From assembly GCA_963521185.1 (NCBI GenBank), contig CAUQTV010000007.1:105904-169903 (forward strand): a stretch of DNA of 64,000 bases, given 5' to 3'. Made by a program: the position numbers and the translations under genes. The notes below the pieces were generated by a model that worked only from the letters and a program-made list of their open reading frames with translations, made no database searches and had not been told where the DNA came from. Numbering within the stretch: position 1 is the first letter of the stretch; each line of letters begins with the position of its first letter. This stretch comes from Enterobacter_D sp963521185 (GTDB lineage: Bacteria; Pseudomonadota; Gammaproteobacteria; Enterobacterales; Enterobacteriaceae). Positions 33,327-41,610 of the stretch are shown here, one piece after another.

Positions 33327-34938
33327 GCGTGCTCTCCTTTTCCATACCGCACAGTCCCTGATACACCCAGCGGGTAAATTCGGTTTCACGTAGCGCATCA
33401 CCCCAGGCGACGGGCTTCACGCCTTTCCAGCGCTCGTTGAGAAACGCCGAAAGCTGGGCGATGGACTGGGCTTCATTCGTCACCTGTAACCGGTTGAGCA
33501 GCCCGGCGGCGCGACAGGCGCACAGTTCACCCTGGCAGGTGCCCATGCCCACGCGGGTACGGCGACGCAGATCCAGCAACGAGCGCACGTTAAGATTGTC
33601 GACGGCGTACTGGACTTCCCCTGCGGTGACGGCTTCGCATTCACACACCAGCGCGCGGTTATGCCGCTCGTTGCCCAGCCATTCCGGGGTACGATCGCCA
33701 TGACGCCACACCGCAGATCCGCGCAGCGGTGCGGGCAGTGAAATCACTTTTGCCAGCGTGCTTTCGGTCGACTGGTGCGAGCCGGGCAGCGGTTCGCTGG
33801 CGGTGGTGCAGACGGCGCTGTTGTTAAGTTTGCGGCACACGGCGTCGGTGGCCCATTCGGCCATCAGGCGATAGGTCATCAGCTTGCCACCGGTAATGGT
33901 AATGAAGCCTTCGAGGCCGTCGCGTTCGGCGTGATCCATCAGCACAATCCCGCGACTCACGTTGCGCCCGGTCGGGTCATCATCACTGGCGACCAGCGGT
34001 CGCACCCCGGCATAGGCGCGTAAAATGCGCGATTTCGCCATCACCGGGGCCAGTTTTTCCCCTTCTCGCATCAGCACATCCACCTCTTCGGCGGTGACGC
34101 GCGTGTTATCGATATCGTGATAATCAATGTGCGTGGAGGTGGTGCCAATGAGCGAAATGGTATCGCCCGGCACCAGAATGTCGGCGTCCGCCGGTTTGCG
34201 GCAGCGGTTGATCACGTGCTGATTAATGCGGTGATCGAGGATCAGCAGCGCCCCTTTGGCCGGGAACATGCGAATACTAAGATCGGCATATTCGGCAATG
34301 CGCTGGCCCCAGATCCCCGCCGCGTTAACCACCACGGGCGCATAAAGCGTTTGGGCCACCTGCGTGGAAGGGTGGCGGATTTGCACGCCGTTCACCCGGT
34401 CGCCTTCCCGCAAAAGCCCGCAGACTTCATGCCCGGTTAAGATAACCGCGCCATGCTCACGGGCGTCCATCATGTTTGCGGCGGTGAGCCGGAACGGATC
34501 GATGGTGCCATCCGGCACGTGCACGGCGGCAATCAACGAAGGATTCACACAGGGTTCAATGCGCCGCGCATCTTCCGCAGAGAGCGGCTGGGCGGCGATG
34601 CCCGCAGAGGTGCAGGCGGTAATAAAGCGCTGCTGCCAGGCGAGATCGTCTTCCGGTAGCGTAATAAACAGCCCGCCGGTGGATTCCACGCAGTGCCGGG
34701 CGATGCGGCGCAGGATCTGGTTTTCCGAAATGCACTCCCGCGCGGACTCCTGATCGGTCACCGCATACCGCGCGCCGCTGTGCAAAAGACCGTGGTTGCG
34801 GCCCGTGGCCCCGGTGGCGATATCGTGACGTTCGAGCAGCACAACGCGCAGCCCGCGCAGGGCGCAATCGCGGGCGATACCGGCACCGGTCGCGCCGCCA
34901 CCAATAATAATGACATCGTATTCATGAGCGTTGCGCAT
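33316..34938 (-). CDS. glpA: Anaerobic glycerol-3-phosphate dehydrogenase subunit A
   Basis: The catalytic FAD subunit, 540 residues, oxidising glycerol-3-phosphate to dihydroxyacetone phosphate. The FAD motif VIIIGGGATGAGIARDC is at the N-terminus. A BFD-like Cys cluster lies near the C-terminus (VCECEAVTAGE, GTCQGELCACRAAG). An in-frame GTG at 34944 is 2 residues longer, but AAGG is only 2 bases from it and 8 bases from the ATG at 34938, so I prefer the ATG. First gene of glpABC, divergent from glpT. Confidence 0.95.
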   Translation of the reverse strand: MRNAHEYDVIIIGGGATGAGIARDCALRGLRVVLLERHDIATGATGRNHGLLHSGARYAVTDQESARECISENQILRRIARHCVESTGGLFITLPEDDLAWQQRFITACTSAGIAAQPLSAEDARRIEPCVNPSLIAAVHVPDGTIDPFRLTAANMMDAREHGAVILTGHEVCGLLREGDRVNGVQIRHPSTQVAQTLYAPVVVNAAGIWGQRIAEYADLSIRMFPAKGALLILDHRINQHVINRCRKPADADILVPGDTISLIGTTSTHIDYHDIDNTRVTAEEVDVLMREGEKLAPVMAKSRILRAYAGVRPLVASDDDPTGRNVSRGIVLMDHAERDGLEGFITITGGKLMTYRLMAEWATDAVCRKLNNSAVCTTASEPLPGSHQSTESTLAKVISLPAPLRGSAVWRHGDRTPEWLGNERHNRALVCECEAVTAGEVQYAVDNLNVRSLLDLRRRTRVGMGTCQGELCACRAAGLLNRLQVTNEAQSIAQLSAFLNERWKGVKPVAWGDALRETEFTRWVYQGLCGMEKESTHEF

Positions 34939-35174
34939 TCGCACATCCTTCGATTCAGTGAAGCTTTAATGCGCATTTAGCCACATCTTTTTTATGGTTT
35001 GTTTGATATCGCGCATATTCGAACAAAAAACGAAAGTAAAAGAACATTTCATGCGTGAAATGAGCGCTTTGTCATATTTCTGTAACAATCGGCGCGACGG
35101 CGGACGTTTCAGCATCCAGGCTAAACACGTTGTCACCCTTATCTCCCTCATCAACACCTGCCACGGAGGCTTTT
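34939..35174. promoter_or_regulatory. Divergent glpA/glpT control region
   Basis: In E. coli the shared region between glpABC and glpT binds GlpR and CRP. Here TTCGAAC (35018-35024) and GAACAT (35042-35047) resemble GlpR half-sites. A symmetric ATTTCATGCGTGAAAT lies at 35046-35061. Exact operators are not assigned. Confidence 0.6.
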
Positions 35175-36527
35175 ATGTTGAGCATTTTCAAACCCAGTCC
35201 GCACACCGCCCGACTCCCTGAGGAACAGATAGACCCTACCTACCGCCGTCTGCGCTGGCAGATTTTCATGGGCATTTTCTTTGGTTACGCCGCTTATTAC
35301 CTGGTGCGTAAAAACTTTGCGCTGGCGATGCCGTTTCTGGTGGAGCAGGGCTTCTCGCGCGGGGATCTGGGCTTTGCGCTCTCGGGGATTTCCATTGCCT
35401 ATGGCTTTTCGAAATTCATTATGGGATCGGTGTCGGATCGCTCTAACCCGCGCGTCTTTCTGCCCGCCGGGCTGATCCTTGCCGCCGCCGTCATGCTGTT
35501 TATGGGATTTGTGCCCTGGGCAACGTCGAGTATTGCGGTGATGTTTGTGCTGCTGTTTTTATGCGGCTGGTTCCAGGGTATGGGCTGGCCGCCGTGCGGA
35601 CGCACCATGGTGCACTGGTGGTCGCAAAAAGAGCGCGGCAGTATTGTGTCGGTATGGAACTGCGCGCACAACGTGGGCGGCGGTATTCCCCCGCTATTAT
35701 TCCTGCTAGGCATGGCGTGGTTTAACGACTGGAAAGCAGCGCTGTATATGCCCGCCTTCGGGGCTATTCTGGTGGCGTTAATCGCCTTTGCGTTAATGCG
35801 CGACACGCCGCAGTCTTGCGGGCTGCCGCCTATCGAAGAGTATAAGAACGATTATCCGGACGATTACAGCGAGCAGGCGGAAGAAGAACTGACGGCGAAG
35901 CAAATTTTTATGCAATATGTGCTGCCAAATAAGTTGCTATGGTATATCGCGATTGCTAACGTCTTTGTCTACCTGCTGCGTTATGGGATCCTCGACTGGT
36001 CACCGACCTATCTGAAAGAAGTGAAACATTTTGCACTGGATAAATCCTCGTGGGCCTATTTCTTATATGAATATGCGGGGATCCCCGGTACGTTAATTTG
36101 TGGCTGGATGTCCGACAAAGTATTCCGTGGCAACCGTGGCGCTACCGGCGTGTTCTTTATGACGCTGGTGACTATCGCTACTGTGGTGTATTGGCTGAAT
36201 CCGGCGGGGAATCCGACGGTGGATATGGTGTGCATGATCGTCATCGGCTTCCTTATTTACGGCCCGGTGATGCTGATTGGTTTACACGCGCTTGAACTGG
36301 CACCGAAAAAAGCCGCAGGGACGGCCGCAGGCTTTACCGGCCTGTTTGGCTACCTCGGTGGTTCCGTCGCCGCCAGTGCGATAGTGGGCTACACCGTCGA
36401 TTATTTCGGCTGGGACGGCGGCTTTATGGTGATGATAGGCGGTAGCGTACTGGCGGTTATCCTGCTGCTGGTGGTGATGGTGGGCGAGAAGAAACATCAC
36501 GAGGAGCTGGCAAGAAAACGTCTCTGA
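35175..36527 (+). CDS. glpT: Glycerol-3-phosphate:phosphate antiporter GlpT
   Basis: A major-facilitator transporter of 450 residues with twelve predicted helices, exchanging external glycerol-3-phosphate for phosphate. Substrate-binding Arg45 is in YYLVRKNFALA; the second arginine is in LLRYGILDW. A long central loop joins the two six-helix bundles. The ATG follows a strong GGAGG; the open frame continues upstream without similarity. E. coli has glpQ directly after glpT; here a terminator follows instead. Confidence 0.97.
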   Translation: MLSIFKPSPHTARLPEEQIDPTYRRLRWQIFMGIFFGYAAYYLVRKNFALAMPFLVEQGFSRGDLGFALSGISIAYGFSKFIMGSVSDRSNPRVFLPAGLILAAAVMLFMGFVPWATSSIAVMFVLLFLCGWFQGMGWPPCGRTMVHWWSQKERGSIVSVWNCAHNVGGGIPPLLFLLGMAWFNDWKAALYMPAFGAILVALIAFALMRDTPQSCGLPPIEEYKNDYPDDYSEQAEEELTAKQIFMQYVLPNKLLWYIAIANVFVYLLRYGILDWSPTYLKEVKHFALDKSSWAYFLYEYAGIPGTLICGWMSDKVFRGNRGATGVFFMTLVTIATVVYWLNPAGNPTVDMVCMIVIGFLIYGPVMLIGLHALELAPKKAAGTAAGFTGLFGYLGGSVAASAIVGYTVDYFGWDGGFMVMIGGSVLAVILLLVVMVGEKKHHEELARKRL

Positions 36528-36541
36528 TCTATTTTTACCCT

Positions 36542-36569
36542 GTCCCTCCTGCCCAGGAGGGACATTTTT
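36542..36569 (+). terminator. glpT terminator
   Basis: GTCCCTCCTG pairs perfectly with CAGGAGGGAC around a 2-base CC centre, followed by ATTTTTG. It begins 15 bases after the glpT stop. Confidence 0.9.
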
Positions 36570-36929
36570 GCTTAGAGGCTGAAGGTCAGAAGCGGCGGTT
36601 TCTTATATTCGAATGCCGCAACGGATGTCGCATAAATCATCGATTTAGAATTATATCCCGCCAAATGAATAAAAATTAATATATTCCGTTGATGATCCGG
36701 ATAGCGATCGTCAACGCAGTGAGCTATCCGCCAGTTGCGCTTAAGATATGTTAAAAATCTTTTTGTTTTGATTAGGCTAACTGATTAGTTTGTTTGCTCA
36801 TCATATTGCGTGTAAAAATAAGCAGCCAACTGTATGTTGAAAGTAATTTCACTCGCCATATAATCGTCCTTATTACAGTATGGCTTATCACCAGGGACAA
36901 AAGGCATCTTCCGGAAAGTTTCAGGGCAT
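36570..36929. other. AT-rich gap before orphan regulator, no gene seen
   Basis: About 360 bases, visibly AT-rich compared with glpT. I see no supported reading frame. It presumably holds the promoter of the downstream winged-helix gene. The composition, together with an unplaced regulator, suggests acquired DNA. Confidence 0.5.
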
Positions 36930-37367
36930 ATGAGCAAAGATACGATGGGATATCGGCTGTACGGGTACTTGATAGGTAAAGAAATTCACTTCGAGATTGA
37001 GAACCGAAGGCTGTATCGCCTTCCGCAAGGAAGTGCTGAAAAATATTTTATATTCGGTTCAGTTTTATTTAATCACACGATGTTGCAGCTATTTGTCTAT
37101 TTACTCCAGCATGGTCGCCAGGACATTGTGACCAAAGAGGAATTGCTTCGGGTCGTCTGGGAGGAAAACGATCTGATTCCTTCGACCCAGCGCCTTTGGC
37201 AGGTGTTAAAAAACCTTAACCGACGTTTGAGTTTGTTGGGGTTGCCTGAGGATTTCATCATCAGTGTGAAAGGAAGCGGCTATATCATTAATTATGCAGA
37301 CATAACGCCAATTTATTACAGGGAAAGTGAACTCCATCATCACCCTGAAGAAATAAAGGAGAGCTAA
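36930..37367 (+). CDS. Solitary winged-helix (OmpR/CadC-type) transcriptional regulator
   Basis: A 145-residue protein I cannot name. Residues about 45-125 look like an OmpR/PhoB-type winged helix: NHTMLQLFVYLLQHG, VTKEELLRVVWEEND, STQRLWQVLKNLNRRL and a final wing ISVKGSGYIINY. It has no receiver domain and no transmembrane segment, unlike CadC or ToxR. The start at 36930 has AGGG a few bases upstream; 36945 (MGYRLYGYL) is also possible. The region is AT-rich and the codon use less GC-biased than its neighbours, consistent with horizontal origin. Targets are unknown. Confidence 0.8.
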   Translation: MSKDTMGYRLYGYLIGKEIHFEIENRRLYRLPQGSAEKYFIFGSVLFNHTMLQLFVYLLQHGRQDIVTKEELLRVVWEENDLIPSTQRLWQVLKNLNRRLSLLGLPEDFIISVKGSGYIINYADITPIYYRESELHHHPEEIKES

Positions 37368-37402
37368 CTATTCCTGTGTGAGTGATGTCAACCAGGTTTT
37401 TG

Positions 37403-37437
37403 CCCCGGAACATGTCTGTGTGTTCAGGGGTTTTTTT
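37403..37437 (+). terminator. Terminator after winged-helix gene
   Basis: CCCCGGAACA (37403-37412) pairs with TGTTCAGGGG (37421-37430), one mismatch, followed by seven T. It closes the winged-helix gene 36 bases after its stop. Confidence 0.85.
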
Positions 37438-37482
37438 ATATTTAGCGCCGTCAGAACGTTGCCGCTAATACCCTGGCCGGGG

Positions 37483-37740
37483 TTACAGATCGATCTCAAT
37501 ATCCCCGTTGGCGCGACAGCAGCAGGGGAGGATTTCACCGGGTGAGACAAAGGCCAGCGGTTCGGTCAGCCAGTCAACCTGGCCTGCGACCAGCCGCGTG
37601 CGACAGGAGCCGCAATAGCCTTCACGGCACTGATATTCAACCTTCACCTGATGAAACTCCAGCGCCGCCAGCAGCGAGGGGTGTTCTTCATGCTGGCACA
37701 GAAGCTCTGTGCCAGTATTGCTTAGCGTGATGCGGCTCAT
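37483..37740 (-). CDS. yfaE: [2Fe-2S] ferredoxin YfaE
   Basis: An 85-residue plant-type ferredoxin with the motif CREGYCGSC and a distal Cys in the CCCRANG segment. In E. coli YfaE maintains the diferric-tyrosyl radical cofactor of NrdB by supplying electrons. Its ATG overlaps the nrdB stop by 1 base (TAATG), so it is the third gene of nrdA-nrdB-yfaE. Confidence 0.95.
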   Translation of the reverse strand: MSRITLSNTGTELLCQHEEHPSLLAALEFHQVKVEYQCREGYCGSCRTRLVAGQVDWLTEPLAFVSPGEILPCCCRANGDIEIDL

Positions 37741-38870
37741 TACAGCTGGAAGTCGCTCAGGTCGTCAGTGTTGACCTCGGAGTCGATTTGACCGACGAGA
37801 TAAGAGCTCACTTCCACTTCCTGCGGCGCGACCTGCACGTTATCGGACACCAGCCAGGTGTTGATCCACGGGATCGGGTTTGAGCGCGTCTGGAACGGCA
37901 GATCCAGCCCCACGGCCTGCATACGGATGTTGGTAATATAATCCACATACTGGCACAGAATATCTTTGTTCAGGCCGATCATTGAACCGCCCTGGAACAG
38001 GTATTCCGCCCACTCTTTTTCCTGCTCGGCCGCCTGCACAAACAGGTCGTAAGAGGCTTGCTTGCACTCTTCGGCGATCTCCGCCATTTCCGGGTCGTCC
38101 ACGCCGCTGCGCAGCAGATTCAGCATGTGCTGTGTGCCGGTAAGGTGCAGTGCTTCGTCGCGGGCAATCAGGCGAATAATCTTCGCGTTACCTTCCATCA
38201 GTTCGCGTTCGGCAAAGGCGAAAGAACAGGCAAAGCTGACGTAAAAGCGGATCGCTTCCAGCGCGTTGACGCTCATCAGGCACAGATAGAGCTTTTTCTT
38301 CAGCTCGCGCAGGTTAACGGTGACGGTTTTACCGTTAACGGTGTGCGTGCCTTCGCCCAGCAGATGCCAGTAGCTGGTCATCTCGATCAGATCGTCGTAG
38401 TAGTGCGAAATGCCTTCCGCACGCTTGAGGATTTGCTCATTGGTGACGATATCGTCAAACACAATCGCCGGATCGTTAACGATGTTGCGGATGATGTGCG
38501 TGTAAGAGCGGGAGTGGATCGTCTCGGAGAACGCCCAGGTTTCAACCCAGGTTTCCAGCTCAGGGATCGAGATCAGCGGCAGCAGCGCCACGTTCGGGCT
38601 GCGGCCCTGAATAGAGTCGAGCAGCGTCTGGTATTTCAGGTTGCTTAAGAAAATGTGTTTTTCGTGTTCCGGCAGCGCCTGGAAATCGATACGGTCGCGG
38701 GAAACGTCCACTTCTTCCGGACGCCAGAAGAAGGAGAGCTGTTTCTCAATCAGCTTTTCGAAGATGTCATATTTTTGCTGATCGTAACGCGCCACGTTCA
38801 CCGGCTGACCGAAAAACATCGGCTCCAGTAGCTGATTGTTTTTCGTCTGTGAAAAGGTGGTATAGGCCAT
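37740..38870 (-). CDS. nrdB: Class Ia ribonucleotide reductase beta subunit NrdB
   Basis: The 376-residue radical-generating subunit. The radical tyrosine (codon 123, Tyr122 in E. coli numbering) lies in SETIHSRSYTHI, with Glu and His iron ligands in the same stretch; ARDEALHLTGTQH supplies further ligands. The start MAYTTFSQTK matches E. coli, although the frame is open a little upstream. It is separated from nrdA by 107 bases that contain a REP-like palindrome. Confidence 0.97.
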   Translation of the reverse strand: MAYTTFSQTKNNQLLEPMFFGQPVNVARYDQQKYDIFEKLIEKQLSFFWRPEEVDVSRDRIDFQALPEHEKHIFLSNLKYQTLLDSIQGRSPNVALLPLISIPELETWVETWAFSETIHSRSYTHIIRNIVNDPAIVFDDIVTNEQILKRAEGISHYYDDLIEMTSYWHLLGEGTHTVNGKTVTVNLRELKKKLYLCLMSVNALEAIRFYVSFACSFAFAERELMEGNAKIIRLIARDEALHLTGTQHMLNLLRSGVDDPEMAEIAEECKQASYDLFVQAAEQEKEWAEYLFQGGSMIGLNKDILCQYVDYITNIRMQAVGLDLPFQTRSNPIPWINTWLVSDNVQVAPQEVEVSSYLVGQIDSEVNTDDLSDFQL

Positions 38871-38896
38871 TAAGTGTGTGTCCTGTGGTGTTATTT

Positions 38897-38973
38897 CCCT
38901 CACCCCGGCCCTCTCCCACGGGGAGAGGGGGAAAGAGTTCCCTCTCCCCGTGGGAGAGGGTTAGGGTGAGGGG
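38897..38973. repeat. REP/BIME-like palindrome between nrdA and nrdB (family 1)
   Basis: The outer arms CCCTCACCCC and GGGTGAGGGG enclose two hairpins, CCCTCTCCC/GGGAGAGGG type, each with CACG or CCGTG in the loop. It is the same family as 6861-6940. It ends 4 bases from the nrdA stop, inside the operon. Confidence 0.88.
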
Positions 38974-38977
38974 TTTA

Positions 38978-41263
38978 TTAGATCTTACATGCGCCGCTTT
39001 CGCAGCCATCGTCCTGAATTGACGGCACCATGTCATCCTGCGCATCTTCCGCACCGTCGCGGGTGTTTTGATAGTACAGGGTTTTGACGCCAAATTTGTA
39101 GGCGGTGAGCAAGTCTTTCAACAATTGCTGCATCGGCACTTTTCCGGACGGGAAACGCGTCGGGTCGTAGTTGGTGTTCGCCGAGATCGACTGGTCGATA
39201 AATTTCTGCATGATGCCAACCAGTTGCAGGTAGCCGTCGTTGTTCGGCATTTCCCACAGCAGTTCATAGTTGTTTTTCAGCAGCTCGTAGTCCGGCACCA
39301 CCTGGCGCAGGATGCCATCTTTCGACGCTTTGATGCTGACGTGGCCGCGCGGCGGCTCAATGCCGTTGGTGGCGTTCGAGATCTGCGACGAGGTCTCAGA
39401 CGGCATCAGGGCAGACAGCGTGGAGTTACGCAGGCCGTGGGTCTTGATGGATTCACGCAGCGTTTCCCAGTCGTAATGCAACTCCTTGCTTACGATAGCA
39501 TCCAAATCTTTCTTGTAAGTATCGGTCGGCAGGATGCCTTTCGCGTAGGTGGTCTCATTGAACCACGGGCATGCGCCTTGCTCTTTCGCCAGCTCGTTAG
39601 AGGCTTTCAGCAGATAGTACTGAATCGCTTCGAAGGTGTTGTGCGTCAGCACATTGGCGCTGCCGTCGGAGTAGCGTTTGCCGTTTTTCGCCAGCCAGTA
39701 GGCGAAGTTGATGACGCCAATTCCCAGCGTGCGGCGACCCATCGCCCCGCGTTTGGCGGCCGGGATAGGGTAATCCTGATAGTCGAGCAGCGCATCCAGT
39801 GCACGCACCGCCAGCACCGCCAGCTCTTCCAGTTCGTCCAGGTTTTTGATCGCACCCAGGTTAAACGCGGAGAGTGTACAGAGGGCGATTTCGCCGTTTT
39901 CGTCGTTCACGTCGAGCAGCGGCTTGGTCGGCAGGGCGATTTCCAGGCACAGGTTAGACTGACGCACGGGCGCAATCGCCGGATCGAACGGGCTGTGCGT
40001 ATTGCAGTGGTCCACGTTCTGAATGTAGATACGGCCCGTAGAAGCACGCTCCTGCATCATCAGCGAGAAGAGCTCAACCGCTTTCACGCGCTGTTTGCGG
40101 ATGCTGTCGTCTTTTTCATACTGGGTGTAGAGACGTTCAAATTCGTCCTGATCGGCGAAGAACGCGTCATACAGGCCCGGCACGTCGGACGGGCTGAACA
40201 GGGTGATCTCTTCACCTTTCAGCAGACGGGTGTACATCAGCTTGTTGATCTGCACGCCGTAGTCCATGTGACGCACGCGGTTGCCTTCCACGCCACGGTT
40301 GTTTTTCAGCACCAGCAGGCTTTCGACTTCTAAATGCCACATCGGGTAGAACAGCGTCGCTGCACCGCCGCGCACGCCGCCCTGCGAGCAGGATTTCACC
40401 GCCGTCTGGAAGTGCTTGTAGAACGGAATACAGCCGGTATGGAACGCTTCACCGCCGCGGATCGGGCTACCCAGCGCACGGATGCGACCGGCGTTGATAC
40501 CAATGCCCGCACGTTGGGAAACGTATTTCACAATCGCGCTGGAGGTGGCGTTGATGGAGTCCAGGCTGTCGCCGCACTCGATCAGTACGCAGGAGCTGAA
40601 CTGACGGGTCGGGGTACGCACGCCGGACATGATCGGCGTCGGCAGTGAAATCTTAAACGTGGATACGGCGTCATAGAAACGCTTCACGTAGTCCAGACGG
40701 GTTTCACGCGGATAGTTCGAGAACAGGCATGCCGCCACCAGAATGTAGAGGAACTGCGCGCTTTCGTAGATTTCACCGGTCACACGGTTCTGCACCAGAT
40801 ACTTGCCTTCGAGCTGCTTAACCGCAGCGTAGGAGAAGGTCAGGTCACGGTCATGCACAATGAACGAGTCCATCTGCTTGAACTCTTCTTCCGTGTAGTC
40901 TTCCAGCAGATGATTGTCGTACTTGCCCAGCTCAACCATTTTCAGCACGTGGTTGAACAGCGTCGGCGGCTCAAACTGACCGTAGGCTTTTTTGCGCAGG
41001 TGGAAGATGGCCAGGCGCGCGGCGAGATACTGGTAATCCGGTGCGTCGCGGGAAATCAGGTCCGCTGCCGCTTTAATGATGGTCTCGTGAATGTCGGAGG
41101 TTTTGATACCGTCATAGAACTGAATGTGCGAACGCAGTTCCACCTGAGAGATAGAGACGTTGTTCAGCCCTTCAGCGGCCCAATCAAGAACACGATGGAT
41201 TTTATCAAGATTAATACGCTCAGTGCGTCCATCACGTTTAGTGACCAGCAGACTCTGATTCAT
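38978..41263 (-). CDS. nrdA: Class Ia ribonucleotide reductase alpha subunit NrdA
   Basis: The 761-residue catalytic subunit, same length as E. coli NrdA. The N-terminal ATP-cone (VTKRDGRTERINLDKIHRV) senses ATP/dATP. Active-site cysteines are visible in FSSCVLIECGDS, IALCTLSAFNLG and the QSNLCLE region; the flexible tail ends CESGACKI, the pair that accepts electrons from thioredoxin or glutaredoxin. It is the first gene of the operon, preceded by DnaA and NrdR-like sites. Confidence 0.97.
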   Translation of the reverse strand: MNQSLLVTKRDGRTERINLDKIHRVLDWAAEGLNNVSISQVELRSHIQFYDGIKTSDIHETIIKAAADLISRDAPDYQYLAARLAIFHLRKKAYGQFEPPTLFNHVLKMVELGKYDNHLLEDYTEEEFKQMDSFIVHDRDLTFSYAAVKQLEGKYLVQNRVTGEIYESAQFLYILVAACLFSNYPRETRLDYVKRFYDAVSTFKISLPTPIMSGVRTPTRQFSSCVLIECGDSLDSINATSSAIVKYVSQRAGIGINAGRIRALGSPIRGGEAFHTGCIPFYKHFQTAVKSCSQGGVRGGAATLFYPMWHLEVESLLVLKNNRGVEGNRVRHMDYGVQINKLMYTRLLKGEEITLFSPSDVPGLYDAFFADQDEFERLYTQYEKDDSIRKQRVKAVELFSLMMQERASTGRIYIQNVDHCNTHSPFDPAIAPVRQSNLCLEIALPTKPLLDVNDENGEIALCTLSAFNLGAIKNLDELEELAVLAVRALDALLDYQDYPIPAAKRGAMGRRTLGIGVINFAYWLAKNGKRYSDGSANVLTHNTFEAIQYYLLKASNELAKEQGACPWFNETTYAKGILPTDTYKKDLDAIVSKELHYDWETLRESIKTHGLRNSTLSALMPSETSSQISNATNGIEPPRGHVSIKASKDGILRQVVPDYELLKNNYELLWEMPNNDGYLQLVGIMQKFIDQSISANTNYDPTRFPSGKVPMQQLLKDLLTAYKFGVKTLYYQNTRDGAEDAQDDMVPSIQDDGCESGACKI

Positions 41264-41305
41264 GTGGGATTTACCTGTCCGTGAAATTGAAAAATATCCC
41301 CGCCT

Positions 41306-41344
41306 TTATCCACAGATCCGCGCTGTGGCTAACTCTGTGGATAA
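41306..41344. promoter_or_regulatory. DnaA box cluster upstream of nrdA
   Basis: A perfect DnaA box TTATCCACA (41306-41314) and its perfect inverse TGTGGATAA (41336-41344) flank a one-mismatch box TGTGGCTAA (41324-41332). DnaA is known to act at the E. coli nrdAB promoter, linking nucleotide supply to replication initiation. Confidence 0.85.
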
Positions 41345-41392
41345 ATACTACATGTAGGGGGTTTGCGATAAGATAAACGCTATATGGTGAGT
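41345..41392. promoter_or_regulatory. Candidate pair of NrdR boxes
   Basis: Two 16-bp sites resembling the NrdR consensus (ACACTATATATTGTGT): 41345-41360 (ATACTACATGTAGGGG) and 41377-41392 (AACGCTATATGGTGAG offset by one base). Their centres are 32 bp apart, which is the three-turn spacing typical of NrdR box pairs. NrdR is the ATP/dATP-sensing repressor of ribonucleotide reductase operons. Confidence 0.65.
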
Positions 41393-41562
41393 ATTCTAGT
41401 TGGGATTCTTTTCAGTACAAGAGTTGATTTTGAGGTTAAATTGAGGTTGCAAAAAGGTGAGAATCGCTAAGTCCGCGAACGGTAAGGCCTGTAGGGAAAG
41501 TCAATCATCTACAAAAAAAAATGAAAATTTGATCGAGTGCTGATTTCTTCATCGTCGCGATA

Positions 41563-41587
41563 ATTGCGCGGCATGATACCGCGCAAT
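41563..41587 (-). terminator. Hairpin downstream of ubiG
   Basis: ATTGCGCGG and CCGCGCAAT form a perfect 9-bp stem with a 7-base loop, 23 bases beyond the ubiG stop. No T-run follows on the ubiG strand, so it may need Rho or act in RNA stability. The remaining 41393-41562 stretch shows no gene. Confidence 0.5.
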
Positions 41588-41610
41588 CTTTATAGGAATA
41601 TTTGATGACG

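Noticed and set aside
39068..40333. 421-codon open frame antisense to nrdA
   Set aside because: Shadow of the highly expressed nrdA; no start context, no domain, and it lies entirely within NrdA-coding DNA.
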